From Tabrizicola_A sp964393035 (GTDB lineage Bacteria; Pseudomonadota; Alphaproteobacteria; Rhodobacterales; Rhodobacteraceae), in contig CAYMRX010000004.1 of NCBI GenBank assembly GCA_964393035.1, positions 62,001 to 126,000 on the forward strand: 64,000 nucleotides of DNA, given 5' to 3'. The notes under the pieces were generated by a model. The model was not told where the DNA came from. It saw nothing but the letters and a program-made list of their open reading frames with translations, and searched no databases. Shown in pieces: positions 7,322-15,713 of this stretch. Positions within the stretch are counted from its first letter, which is position 1. Each line of letters starts with the position of its first letter. The position numbers were made by a program, and so were the translations under genes.

Positions 7322-8041
7322 TCAGGCAGCAAGGGCGCGCAGCGCCGCCCCGAGATCAATCGCCCCGTCATAAAGCGCGCGGCCCGAAATCGCGCCGGCG
7401 ATGACGCCGGTGTTCTTCAGTGCGGTCAGGTCTTCCATGCGGCTGACGCCGCCGGAGGCGATGACGGGGATCGAGACGGCGCGGGCCAGCGCCTCGGTCG
7501 CCTCGATGTTGGGGCCTTGCATGGCGCCATCGCGGTCGATGTCGGTGTAAATCAGCGCGGCAACGCCCGCGTCCTCAAAGGAGCGGGCAAGGTCGGTGGC
7601 CTGCACGGTGGTCTCATGCGCCCAGCCTTTGGTGGCCACATACCCCTTGCGGGCGTCGATGCCGACGGCGACCTTGCCGGGAAAGGCGCGGGCCGCTTCC
7701 CGGACGAGGGCGGGATTTTCCACGGCGACCGTGCCAAGGATCACCCGCGCAAGGCCTTTTTCCAGCCACATCGCAATGGTCGCCATATCCCGGATGCCGC
7801 CGCCAAGCTGGGCTGGCACCTTGACGGTTTGGAGGATGGCTTCAACAGCAGCGCCGTTCACAGGCTCACCGGCAAAGGCGCCGTTCAAGTCCACGAGATG
7901 CAGCCAGGTGCAGCCAGCGTCCTGAAACTTCAGGGCCTGGGCGGCCGGGTCATCGCCAAAGACGGTGGCCGCCGACATCTCGCCGCGCAAGAGCCGCACG
8001 CATTGGCCGTCTTTCAGGTCGATGGCGGGATAAAGGATCAT
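7322..8041 (-). CDS. hisA: phosphoribosylformimino-5-aminoimidazole carboxamide ribotide isomerase
   Basis: A 239-residue TIM barrel catalysing the Amadori rearrangement of ProFAR to PRFAR in histidine synthesis. It starts MILYPAIDLKDGQCVRLLRG with the catalytic Asp8, and has VDLNGAFAG, QLGGGIRDMATI, the second catalytic Asp in YTDIDRDGAMQGPN, and VIASGGVS for phosphate binding. The ATG at 8041 has a GGAG site nine bases upstream, and an in-frame extension to 8095 lacks one. It is separated from hisF by a 97-base gap filled with a dispersed repeat, which may reduce read-through. Confidence 0.96.
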   Translation of the reverse strand: MILYPAIDLKDGQCVRLLRGEMSAATVFGDDPAAQALKFQDAGCTWLHLVDLNGAFAGEPVNGAAVEAILQTVKVPAQLGGGIRDMATIAMWLEKGLARVILGTVAVENPALVREAARAFPGKVAVGIDARKGYVATKGWAHETTVQATDLARSFEDAGVAALIYTDIDRDGAMQGPNIEATEALARAVSIPVIASGGVSRMEDLTALKNTGVIAGAISGRALYDGAIDLGAALRALAA

Positions 8042-8188
8042 GGCGCTCTCCGGTTTCGCTGCGTTTGCATTAGGCCGGGCGGGGGTAAATGCCAAGGGTG
8101 TTTGGCGCCGCAGGCGAACCTTACGTCACTCTGGACAGGGGCGGAATCCTCGGGAATGATTGCGCAAGGTTCCGGGGAGGGGAAGACC

Positions 8189-8578
8189 ATGAAACAATGG
8201 ATATTGGCGGCAGCGTTGGTACTGGGTGCGGGGGCGGCTGGGGCCGATCCTGTCGAGGGGATGTGGAAGACCAAGCCCGATGACAATGGCAACTTTGGCC
8301 ATGTGAATATCGTTCCTTGTGGGGCGGCTTTTTGCGGCACGCTGGTCAAGGCGTTTGATGGCACCGGCCAGGAGATTGAAAGCCCGAATATCGGCAAGCA
8401 GATCGTCTGGGATATGGTGGCCTATCCCGATGGCTATTACGACGACGGCAAGATCTGGTCGCCGGACCGTGACAAGACCTATAACAGCGACATGATGCTT
8501 TCGGGGGACAGTCTCAGCGTGCGGGGCTGCGTCTTTGGCATCTGCCGCGATGGCGGCACCTGGACGCGGGTGAATTAA
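8189..8578 (+). CDS. secreted DUF2147 domain protein
   Basis: A 129-residue protein with a clean signal peptide (MKQWILAAALVLGAGAAGA, cleavage before DP) and a strong GGGGAGGGGA ribosome site. The mature part matches the DUF2147 lipocalin-like pattern: EGMWKTKPDDNG at the start, four cysteines in two pairs (VPCGAAFCG and RGCVFGICRDGG), and the closing GGTWTRV. It is expected in the periplasm with disulfides. Function is unknown. It lies on the plus strand between hisA and hisH, divergent from hisA. Confidence 0.85.
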   Translation: MKQWILAAALVLGAGAAGADPVEGMWKTKPDDNGNFGHVNIVPCGAAFCGTLVKAFDGTGQEIESPNIGKQIVWDMVAYPDGYYDDGKIWSPDRDKTYNSDMMLSGDSLSVRGCVFGICRDGGTWTRVN

Positions 8579-8705
8579 GGCGCGTTCAAGCGTAGGCGAG
8601 AGGCCGCGTTTTTCGGCCCATTCCAAGCCTGAGGCGCGTTAAACGCAAAGATCGGGTCGCGCTGGCGGCTTTGGCATGGCATGACGTGCCAAAGCGGAGA
8701 TGGGC

Positions 8706-9584
8706 ATGAGCGCGGCGAATTGGTTGACCTTGACGATCCTCTCCATCCTGTGGGGGGGATCGTTTCTGTTTGTGGAACTGGCGCTGGAAGGCCTGCCGGT
8801 TCTTACCATTGTCTGGCTGCGGGTGACCGGTGCGGCCGCACTTCTGGCGCTGTGGCTTGGCCTGATCGGTCCCGGTTTTCCCAAAGGGGTGCGAAGCTGG
8901 GGCGCGCTGGGCGTCATGGGACTTTTGAACAATGCGGTGCCTTTTACGCTTTTGGTCATGGCACAGGGGCAGATCACCGGCGGGCTGGCTTCGATCCTGA
9001 ATGCGACCACGCCCTTGTGGACCGTGCTTGTCGCGCATGTCTTCACGCAAGATGAGCGGATCACCAAGGCCAAGGCGCTGGGTTTGGCGCTTGGCTTTGC
9101 CGGGGTCTTGGTGATTGCCGGGGGCGGGGGGGCAGCCAGTCTCTGGGCCGTGGCGGCCTGTCTGGGCGCGGCCTTGTCCTATGGGTTTGCGGGGGTCTGG
9201 GGGCGGCGGTTCAAGGCGATCGGACTTGTCCCCTTGCAGGTGGCCTTTGGCATGTTGGCCTCGGCCGCACTGATCTTGCTGCCGCTTTGGGGGGCGATTG
9301 ACCGGCCTTGGGCGATGGCTCTGCCGGCCGCGCGCCCTTTGGCGGCGGTGGCGGCGCTGGCGGTCTTGTCCACTGCGCTGGCCTATATCCTGTACTTCCG
9401 GCTTTTGGCCCAAGCCGGGGCGGTGATGCTGTCGCTGGTGACCTTTCTCATCCCCGCCTCGGCCATCGGGCTTGGCGTGGTGATCTTGGGCGAGCCGGTT
9501 TTGCCGCGCCATCTGGCCGGGCTGGCGCTGATCTTGCTGGGGTTGTTGGCGATGGACGGAAGGATTGCCAAATGGCGCGGCTAG
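8706..9584 (+). CDS. EamA/DMT superfamily transporter
   Basis: A 292-residue inner-membrane protein with ten predicted membrane segments arranged as two EamA repeats (about residues 5-135 and 145-285). It has WGGSFLFVELALEGLPVLTI in TM1-2, typical of drug/metabolite exporters of the RhaT/YdcZ type. The ATG at 8706 is six bases from a GGAG site; an ATG two codons upstream overlaps that site. The last 13 bases overlap the next gene, so the small Ada-like protein is probably translationally coupled. The substrate cannot be predicted. Confidence 0.88.
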   Translation: MSAANWLTLTILSILWGGSFLFVELALEGLPVLTIVWLRVTGAAALLALWLGLIGPGFPKGVRSWGALGVMGLLNNAVPFTLLVMAQGQITGGLASILNATTPLWTVLVAHVFTQDERITKAKALGLALGFAGVLVIAGGGGAASLWAVAACLGAALSYGFAGVWGRRFKAIGLVPLQVAFGMLASAALILLPLWGAIDRPWAMALPAARPLAAVAALAVLSTALAYILYFRLLAQAGAVMLSLVTFLIPASAIGLGVVILGEPVLPRHLAGLALILLGLLAMDGRIAKWRG

Positions 9585-9799
9585 GAGGCGGGCGCGCACC
9601 AAGCGATGCCGAATGGCAGGCTTTTGTCGCGCGGCAGCCAAGCGCTCTGGTCTATGCCGTCGCGACGACCGGCATTCACTGCCGGGCGGGGTGCCCGGCG
9701 CGGGCGCCCTTGCCTGCGAACCTGCGGATCTTTGACAGCCGCGCAGAGGCTGAGGTTGCAGGCTATCGCGCCTGCAAGCGCTGTGGCGGCGGGGGATGA
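9572..9799 (+). CDS. solitary Ada-type zinc-binding (methylphosphotriester-repair) domain protein
   Basis: A 75-residue protein consisting almost only of the N-terminal domain of Ada. It has VARQPSALVYAVATTGIHCR, then GCPARAPLPANLRIFDS, then AGYRACKRC; the four cysteines occur as C-x3-C and C-x2-C. In Ada, the first of these cysteines accepts the methyl group from DNA methylphosphotriesters. The AraC-type helix-turn-helix and the O6-methylguanine methyltransferase domain are absent, and the frame stops at 9799 right after the zinc domain. A GGAAGG ribosome site sits nine bases before the ATG, and the start overlaps the EamA gene. It converges with hisH with four bases between stops. It may be a repair or sensing remnant; function is unproven. 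Confidence 0.75.
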   Translation: MARLGGGRAPSDAEWQAFVARQPSALVYAVATTGIHCRAGCPARAPLPANLRIFDSRAEAEVAGYRACKRCGGGG

Positions 9800-9803
9800 G
9801 CGC

Positions 9804-10451
9804 TTAGGGCGCCCATGTCAGGAAGTTGCCGATCAGGCGCAGGCCAAGGGCTTGGGATTTCTCGGGGTGGAACTGCATGCCGACCATCGTATCGCGCCCG
9901 ATGATGGCGGTGATGTCGCCGGCGTAATCGCAATGGGCCAGCCGATGCGCCGGGTTTGCCACGCGGAAGTGGTAGGAATGGACGAAATAGGCGTGATCGC
10001 CCGTCCTGACTCCCTTCAGCACCGGGTGGTTGTGATCGGGGTTGTCGATCACCAGATCGTTCCAGCCCATATGCGGCACCTTGAAGGCGGGATTGCCGGG
10101 CGTGATTTTCACCACCTCGCCGGGCACCCAGTCAAAGCCCTTGGTGTCTTCATATTCGCGGCCCCAAGTGGCCATCATCTGCATGCCGACACAGATGCCA
10201 AGGAAGGGACGCGCGCGGGTGGTGACGGCCTCGGAGATGGCCTCGAACAGCCCGCCGTATGATCCCAGTGCCTTGCGGCAGGACGGGAAGGCCCCATCCC
10301 CGGGCAGCACGATGCGGTCGGCGCGGGCCACATCTTCGGGGCGCGAGGAGACAAGGATTTCGCCGGCGCCGGTTTCAACGGCCATGCGCTGAAACGCCTT
10401 TTCGGCGGAATGAAGATTGCCGCTGTCATAATCGACGAGGACGGTGAGCAT
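9804..10451 (-). CDS. hisH: imidazole glycerol phosphate synthase glutaminase subunit
   Basis: A 215-residue class I glutamine amidotransferase that releases ammonia for HisF. The catalytic Cys87 is in RPFLGICVGMQMM, the His-Glu pair in VGMQFHPEKSQALG, and the oxyanion region in VLPGDGAF. The length is normal. It follows hisB on the same strand with a 60-base gap, so hisB-hisH probably form a unit distinct from hisA-F-E. Confidence 0.96.
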   Translation of the reverse strand: MLTVLVDYDSGNLHSAEKAFQRMAVETGAGEILVSSRPEDVARADRIVLPGDGAFPSCRKALGSYGGLFEAISEAVTTRARPFLGICVGMQMMATWGREYEDTKGFDWVPGEVVKITPGNPAFKVPHMGWNDLVIDNPDHNHPVLKGVRTGDHAYFVHSYHFRVANPAHRLAHCDYAGDITAIIGRDTMVGMQFHPEKSQALGLRLIGNFLTWAP

Positions 10452-10511
10452 GTCGGAACCCTTTTCGCGGCTGCAAACGCGCGACTGGATATTTAGGCCA
10501 AGGTAAAGGGC

Positions 10512-11099
10512 TTAGAGCGCGCCCTTGGTGGATGGCAGCACGCCTGCCATGCGCGGGTCAGCCTCGACCGCTTCGCGCAGGGCGCGGGCCACGGCTTTGA
10601 AGGTGGCCTCGGCGATGTGGTGGCTGTTGAGGCCGTGGATCAGGTCGACATGCAGCGTGATGCCGCCATGGGTGGCGAGCGCCTGAAAGAACTCGCGTAC
10701 CAGTTCGGTGTCGAAGCTGCCGATTTTCGCGGTCGGCAGGGCAAGGTTCCAGATCAGGAAGGGGCGGGCCGACAGATCCAGCGCGCAAGCCACCTGCGCA
10801 TCGTCCATCGCAAGGCGGAAATGGCCGTAGCGGCGGATGCCGGTCTTGTCGCCCAGGGCGCGGGCCAACGCCTGACCCAAGGCGATGCCGCAATCTTCCA
10901 CGGTGTGGTGATCGTCGATGTGCAGATCGCCCTTGGCGCGCAGCGTGATGTCGATCAGCGCGTGGCGCGCCAACTGGTCGAGCATATGGTCAAAGAACCC
11001 GATCCCGGTCTGGCAATCGGATTTGCCGGTGCCGTCAAGGTTCACCGCGACCTCGATCGCGGTTTCATTGGTCTTGCGGGTGATCTCGGCCTTGCGCAT
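10512..11099 (-). CDS. hisB: imidazoleglycerol-phosphate dehydratase
   Basis: A 195-residue monofunctional HisB (no phosphatase domain) that dehydrates imidazole glycerol phosphate to imidazole acetol phosphate. Manganese-binding histidine motifs are present: FFDHMLDQLARHALID, DLHIDDHHTVEDCGIALGQA, and the C-terminal mirror LIHGLNSHHIAEATFKAVAR. The ATG at 11099 has a GGAG site seven bases upstream; the in-frame GTG at 11111 lies upstream of that site. It is divergent from the phosphomannomutase gene. Confidence 0.96.
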   Translation of the reverse strand: MRKAEITRKTNETAIEVAVNLDGTGKSDCQTGIGFFDHMLDQLARHALIDITLRAKGDLHIDDHHTVEDCGIALGQALARALGDKTGIRRYGHFRLAMDDAQVACALDLSARPFLIWNLALPTAKIGSFDTELVREFFQALATHGGITLHVDLIHGLNSHHIAEATFKAVARALREAVEADPRMAGVLPSTKGAL

Positions 11100-11220
11100 G
11101 GGCGTCTCCACTTTGGCTTGGCCGCGTTATAGGCGGTGGGGACGGGCTTGCAAAGGCCATGATCGCGCGACTAGATGGCCTTTCATCGGAAAGGGTTGGG
11201 TATCGGGAAAGGGTGGGGGC

Positions 11221-12573
11221 ATGCGCTGTTTCAAGGCCTATGACATTCGCGGGCGGCTCGGAGAGGAGTTGAACGCGGATGTGGCGCGCACCATTGCCCG
11301 CGCCTTTGCCGAGGAACTGGGGGCTTGCCGGGTGGTCCTGGGCCATGATCCGCGTGCCTCATCCGCCGAACTGGCGGCGGCGGCGGCGGCGGGGCTGATG
11401 CAGGCCGGGGCCGAGGTTCTGGTCTTGGGGCTGTGCGGCACCGAGGAGATGTATTTCGCCACCGACCACTTGGGCGCGGAGGCCGGCATCGAGGTGACGG
11501 CCAGCCATAACCCGATGGATTACAACGGCATGAAACTGGTGGGGCCGGGGGCGCGGCCGCTGACGCCGGTGCAGTTTCAGGCGGTGAAGGCGCGGGCGCA
11601 GGCCGCGGATTTCACCGCGGCGGGCGCTGGCAGGTTGACCCCGGTTGACCCGCGCGCGGCCTATGTGGCGCGGCTGTTGTCCTTTGTCGATCTCAGCGCG
11701 CTGCGCCCGTTGAAGATCGTGGTCAATGCCGGCAATGGTGCGGCGGGGCCGACCTTTGATGCGCTGGCCGCCGCGTTGCAGGCGGCCGGGGCGCCGCTGG
11801 AGTTCATCCGGCTGCACCATGCGCCGGACGGCGCCTTTCCGAACGGCATCCCGAACCCGCTGCTGCCGGAAAATCAGCCCGCCACGGCCGAGGCGGTGCG
11901 TGCGCATGGCGCCGATCTGGGCGTTGCCTGGGATGGCGATTTCGACCGCTGTTTCCTGTTCGACGAGAGCGGGGCCTTTGTCGCCGGGGAATATGTCGTC
12001 GGCCTGTTGGCAGAGGTGTTTTTGGCCAAGGAACCGGGGGCCGTGATCGTGCATGACCCGCGGGTGGTGTGGAATACCCAGGATATCGTCGCCCGCGCCG
12101 GGGGTCGGGCGGTGATGGCGCCCACCGGGCATGCCTATCTGAAGGCCGCGATGCGCGAACACGGCGCGGTCTATGGTGGCGAAATGTCGGCGCATCATTA
12201 TTTCCGCGATTTCATGTGCTGCGATTCTGGGATGATCCCGTGGCTTTTGGTGGCCGAATTGATGGGGCGGTCGGGGCAAAGCCTGTCGGCGCTGCTGGCG
12301 GCGCGGCGGGCGGCGTTTCCGTCCTCGGGCGAGGTGAATTTCACCGTGGTGGATGCAAAGAAGATCATCGGCAAGATCGCCTACAGCTACGGCGCGCAGG
12401 CCGAGGATGTGGACCATCTGGACGGCCACAGCTTTGACATGGGGGCGTGGCGGTTCAATTTGCGATCGTCCAACACCGAACCCCTGCTGCGGCTGAATGT
12501 CGAGGCCAAAGACGATGCCGGGTTGGTGGCGCTGAAGCTGGCGGAACTGTCAGCGGTGATTGCGGCGGGGTAA
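11221..12573 (+). CDS. phosphomannomutase/phosphoglucomutase family (alpha-D-phosphohexomutase)
   Basis: A 450-residue cytoplasmic phosphohexomutase interconverting hexose 6- and 1-phosphates for sugar-nucleotide synthesis. All four domains are recognisable: start CFKAYDIRGRLGEELNAD, the phosphoserine loop VTASHNPMDYNGMKLVG with Ser95, the magnesium loop WDGDFDRCFLFDESG, the sugar-specificity loop YGGEMSAHHYF, and the phosphate-binding end RSSNTEPLLRLNVEA. GEMSAHHYF is the loop usually found in phosphomannomutases. Predicted product is mannose 1-phosphate for GDP-mannose. It is monocistronic and converges with the ribokinase gene across a GC hairpin. Confidence 0.92.
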   Translation: MRCFKAYDIRGRLGEELNADVARTIARAFAEELGACRVVLGHDPRASSAELAAAAAAGLMQAGAEVLVLGLCGTEEMYFATDHLGAEAGIEVTASHNPMDYNGMKLVGPGARPLTPVQFQAVKARAQAADFTAAGAGRLTPVDPRAAYVARLLSFVDLSALRPLKIVVNAGNGAAGPTFDALAAALQAAGAPLEFIRLHHAPDGAFPNGIPNPLLPENQPATAEAVRAHGADLGVAWDGDFDRCFLFDESGAFVAGEYVVGLLAEVFLAKEPGAVIVHDPRVVWNTQDIVARAGGRAVMAPTGHAYLKAAMREHGAVYGGEMSAHHYFRDFMCCDSGMIPWLLVAELMGRSGQSLSALLAARRAAFPSSGEVNFTVVDAKKIIGKIAYSYGAQAEDVDHLDGHSFDMGAWRFNLRSSNTEPLLRLNVEAKDDAGLVALKLAELSAVIAAG

Positions 12574-12578
12574 GGGGA

Positions 12579-12592
12579 CGGGGTGAACCCCG
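12579..12592. terminator. GC hairpin between convergent genes
   Basis: CGGGG-TGAA-CCCCG lies between the mutase stop (12573) and the ribokinase stop (12595). It has no T-run, so it is a transcript-end hairpin rather than a canonical terminator. Confidence 0.5.
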
Positions 12593-12594
12593 CC

Positions 12595-13506
12595 CTACAA
12601 AAGCCCCTCAACCTCTGCCCGTGTCGGCATTGACCCTGCCGTGCCGGGGCGGGTGACGGAAATCCCCGCCGTGGCGGAGGCAAAGCGCAGCGCCGCCTCG
12701 ATGGGCATGCCTTCGGCCAGCGCGACAGCGAAGCCGCCGTTGAAGGCGTCACCCGCGCCGGTGGTGTCCACCACCTTGCCTGCCGCGATCACCGGGGTGT
12801 GGAGCGTGGTTTGCCCATCGTGGTACAGCGCGCCCTGGGCGCCAAGGGTGATGACCACGGCGCCGACGCCTTTGGCCAGAAGGGCGGCGGCGGCGGTCTT
12901 GGCCTGATCCACGCTCGTCACCGGCAGGCCGGTCAGCGCCTCGGCCTCGGATTCGTTCGGGGTCAGATAGTCGCAGAGCCGGAGCATTGCATCGGGCAGG
13001 GCGGCGGCGGGGGCGGGGTTCAAAATCGTGGTGACCCCTGCCGCGCGGGCAAGTTCAAGACCGCGATGGGCGGCGGGGATCGGTTGCTCCAACTGGGTCA
13101 TGAAGATGCCCGCGGATTGGATCAGGCTGGCCCGCGCCTCGACATCGGCGGGCGTGATGCGACTGGCCGCCCCCGGCGTGACGATGATGGCGTTGTTGCC
13201 GGTGGCGTCTTCAAGGAAAATCATCGCAGCACCGGTGAAGCTTTCGGCATCCACCGTCACCTCGGGGATCACCCCCGCCCGCGCCCAGATGCCGCGTGCC
13301 ATGGTGGCGAAATTATCGTCGCCAAGCCTTGTGATGAAATGCACCTTTCCCCCCGCCATGGCAGAGGCGACCGACTGGTTGGACCCCTTGCCGCCCGGCC
13401 CAAGGGCAAAGCCATGGCCCAGGATCGTCTCGCCCATCTTTGGCATGCGGGGGGCGCGGAAGGCGGCGTCGGCGACGAAGATGCCAAGGTTTACGATGGG
13501 TTTCAT
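12595..13506 (-). CDS. rbsK: ribokinase (PfkB family carbohydrate kinase)
   Basis: A 303-residue sugar kinase. The PfkB signature 1 region is GHGFALGPGGKGSNQSVASA (residues ~30-49), and signature 2 with the catalytic base is VVDTTGAGDAFNGGFAVALA (~246-265). NPAPAAALP and LTPNESEAEALTG match ribokinase closely. It phosphorylates ribose (or a similar pentose) at O5 with ATP. It lies four bases downstream of a FucU/RbsD mutarotase, so the two probably handle one sugar: anomer conversion, then phosphorylation. No ribose ABC transporter is adjacent; the ABC genes upstream are of peptide type. Confidence 0.9.
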   Translation of the reverse strand: MKPIVNLGIFVADAAFRAPRMPKMGETILGHGFALGPGGKGSNQSVASAMAGGKVHFITRLGDDNFATMARGIWARAGVIPEVTVDAESFTGAAMIFLEDATGNNAIIVTPGAASRITPADVEARASLIQSAGIFMTQLEQPIPAAHRGLELARAAGVTTILNPAPAAALPDAMLRLCDYLTPNESEAEALTGLPVTSVDQAKTAAAALLAKGVGAVVITLGAQGALYHDGQTTLHTPVIAAGKVVDTTGAGDAFNGGFAVALAEGMPIEAALRFASATAGISVTRPGTAGSMPTRAEVEGLL

Positions 13507-13510
13507 GGGT

Positions 13511-13963
13511 CTATTCCGTGGGCATGATGACGCCCTTGCGGAACATGAAGCAGCCGTAAAGTCGGCGCTCTCCGGTTTGGACGATGGCAAAGGCCTGTTT
13601 GGCCAGGTCGTAATAGGCAAAGCGATCCAGCGGGATCATCGGGCGGGCGCGGCCTTCGGCGGCGTCGATTTCGGCCTGAACCTCGGCCTGAACGGCGGGC
13701 AGGGCGGAGGGGTCGCCCACCACTTCCATCCGGGCGGCAAAATCGGGCACGAAGGTGTCCAAGGGCAGCACTGACAAAATCGCGCGGGCGGCTTCGGCCG
13801 CGCTCAGGTTTTCCATGGTCAGCACGCGGCCCGTCACCGTATGGGGCGCTAGCGATGCGCCGGGGAAGTTCACATCGGTCAGCATCAGCATGTCGCCATG
13901 GCCCATGGCGCGCAAGGTGCCCAAGAGATCGGCGTTCAGCCGGTGATCGATTCCCTTCAGCAT
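13511..13963 (-). CDS. FucU/RbsD family sugar mutarotase
   Basis: A 150-residue protein of the RbsD/FucU fold, starting MLKGIDHRLNADLLGTLRAM with the catalytic His of the family, then GHGDMLMLTDVNFP. The end MFRKGVIMPTE contains the conserved KGV segment. Length and the YGCFMFRKGV end favour the FucU type, which interconverts alpha and beta anomers of L-fucose or other pyranoses. A purine-rich ribosome site (AAAGGGGGG) precedes the ATG. It pairs with rbsK, and sits 60 bases downstream of the peptide ABC operon on the same strand, so read-through from that operon is possible. Confidence 0.88.
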   Translation of the reverse strand: MLKGIDHRLNADLLGTLRAMGHGDMLMLTDVNFPGASLAPHTVTGRVLTMENLSAAEAARAILSVLPLDTFVPDFAARMEVVGDPSALPAVQAEVQAEIDAAEGRARPMIPLDRFAYYDLAKQAFAIVQTGERRLYGCFMFRKGVIMPTE

Positions 13964-14023
13964 GATCCCCCCTTTGGCGCGGGGCCAAAGGGACAGGATT
14001 TGCCCTTGGCCGTCAAGCAGGGT

Positions 14024-14824
14024 TCAGGCCCAGACCTGATCGGGGTCCGGCAGCGGGATCGCGTCCAGAAGTTCGCGCGTATAGGCGGCTTTCGGGGCGT
14101 CGAACACCTGCGCGGTCGGCGCGTTCTCCACCACCTCGCCACGATAAAGCACCAAGACCCGGCTGCACAGCCGACGGATCACCGAAAGATCATGGCTGAT
14201 GAAGGCCAAGGTCAGCCCCAACTCTTTCACCAGCCCTTCCAACAGGTTCAAGACCTGCGCTTGGGAGGAGACATCCAAGCCGGACACGATCTCATCGGCC
14301 AGAATGAATTCCGGGCGCAGCGCAATCGCCCGCGCGATGCCGACGCGCTGCCGCTGCCCGCCGGACAGTTCATGCGGATAGCGGGCGGCAAAGCCGCGCG
14401 GCAGGCCGACATGGTCCAGGGCATCCATAACCCGGGCCCCCACATCGGCAAAGCCATGCAAGGCTAGGGGTGCCGCGATGATCTGGCCGACCCGATGGCG
14501 GGGGTTCAGGCTGCTCATCGGGTCTTGAAAGATCATCTGGAACCGCCGCCGCAGGGGGCGCAAATCCGGCTCCTCCAGATGGGTGATGTCTTGGCCATCA
14601 AACAGCACGCGCCCGCCCGTCGGCTCCAACAGCCGCACCATGGCCCGGCCAAGGGTCGACTTGCCCGAGCCCGAGCCCCCGACAACGCCCAGAATCTCGC
14701 CCTTGGGCAGGGTAAAGCTGATCCCCTTCAGGATCTCGATCCGGGGGGCCGCGCCCAGAAGCGGCTTTTTCGTCATGTCGGGCAAGGACAGGTGCAGGTT
14801 TTCAACCGTGTAAAGATCAGCCAT
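14024..14824 (-). CDS. oligopeptide-type ABC transporter ATP-binding protein (OppF/DppF type)
   Basis: A 266-residue ATPase with Walker A VVGGSGSGKSTLGRAM (residues ~48-63), the signature ELSGGQRQRVGIARAI and Walker B EFILADEIVSGLDVSSQAQV. The end lacks the long C-terminal extension with a cysteine zinc or iron-sulfur motif found in some DppF proteins. It is the fifth gene of a leftward operon encoding binding protein, two permeases and two ATPases; its start overlaps the preceding ATPase by eight bases. The substrate is unknown (dipeptides, opines or small amides in this family). Confidence 0.9.
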   Translation of the reverse strand: MADLYTVENLHLSLPDMTKKPLLGAAPRIEILKGISFTLPKGEILGVVGGSGSGKSTLGRAMVRLLEPTGGRVLFDGQDITHLEEPDLRPLRRRFQMIFQDPMSSLNPRHRVGQIIAAPLALHGFADVGARVMDALDHVGLPRGFAARYPHELSGGQRQRVGIARAIALRPEFILADEIVSGLDVSSQAQVLNLLEGLVKELGLTLAFISHDLSVIRRLCSRVLVLYRGEVVENAPTAQVFDAPKAAYTRELLDAIPLPDPDQVWA

Positions 14825-15713
14825 GGCGCGTACTCCGGTCATCGGCTCTGTCGTGGCTTCGATCATGGGCGGCAATTTCGGCCTGCACGGCGGCAATTAC
14901 GGCCTCGGGCACCGGGGTCAGGCTGGCGGCCGGGTCGGTGTATTTCGGCGTCGCCGCCAAAAGCGCACGGGAATAGGCATGGGCCGGTTCGCGGAAGAAA
15001 TCGCGCACCCCCGTCGCCTCTACCACCTTGCCGCCATAAAGCACCGAAAGCGACTGGCAGACCTTGCTGACCACCCCCAGATCATGCGTCACAAAGAGCA
15101 GTGCCGTGCCATGCCGGGCCTGCATTTCGGCAATCAGCTTCAGGATCTGCTTTTGCACCGTCACATCAAGCGCCGTCGTCGGCTCATCCGCGACGATCAG
15201 TTTCGGTTCGGCGGCAAAGGCCGAGGCGATCAGGATGCGCTGGCGCATGCCGCCTGACAATTCATGCGGATAAGACCGCATCACGCGATCGGCATCGGGG
15301 ATCTGCACCTCTGCCAGCAATTCGCGCGCCCGTGCCTCGGCCCTAGCGCGCGGCCATTTGAGAATATCCACCAAGCGGTCGGTGATTTGCGGCCCGATCC
15401 GGCGCGAGGGGTTCAGCGCGGTCAGCGGGTCTTGCGGGATCAGCGCCGCCGTCGCGCCGATCCGCCGCCGCCGCTCGGCCGGGGGCAGGGACAACAGATC
15501 CACCCCGTCCAACTCGATCCGGCCCTTGGTGATCTCGACCGAGGTCGGCAATATGCCCAGAACCGCCTTGCCGATCATGGATTTGCCCGCCCCGCTTTCG
15601 CCGACCAGCCCATGCACCTCGCCCGCGGCAACCCGCAGCGACACATTGCGCAGAATGGGAAATGAGGTGCCACGCAGCTTGGCCGACAGGCCCGTGATGG
15701 TCAGGAAACTCAT
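14817..15713 (-). CDS. oligopeptide-type ABC transporter ATP-binding protein (OppD/DppD type)
   Basis: A 298-residue ATPase with Walker A LVGESGAGKSMIGKAVLG, the LSGGMRQRILIASAFA signature and Walker B KLIVADEPTTALDVTVQKQI. The C-terminal region from about residue 235 contains YGGKVVEATGVRDFFREPAH and the oligopeptide-transporter end HAYSRALLAATPKY. The ATG at 15713 overlaps the upstream permease stop by four bases. It forms the heterodimeric motor with the OppF-type subunit encoded just downstream. Confidence 0.9.
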   Translation of the reverse strand: MSFLTITGLSAKLRGTSFPILRNVSLRVAAGEVHGLVGESGAGKSMIGKAVLGILPTSVEITKGRIELDGVDLLSLPPAERRRRIGATAALIPQDPLTALNPSRRIGPQITDRLVDILKWPRARAEARARELLAEVQIPDADRVMRSYPHELSGGMRQRILIASAFAAEPKLIVADEPTTALDVTVQKQILKLIAEMQARHGTALLFVTHDLGVVSKVCQSLSVLYGGKVVEATGVRDFFREPAHAYSRALLAATPKYTDPAASLTPVPEAVIAAVQAEIAAHDRSHDRADDRSTRHG

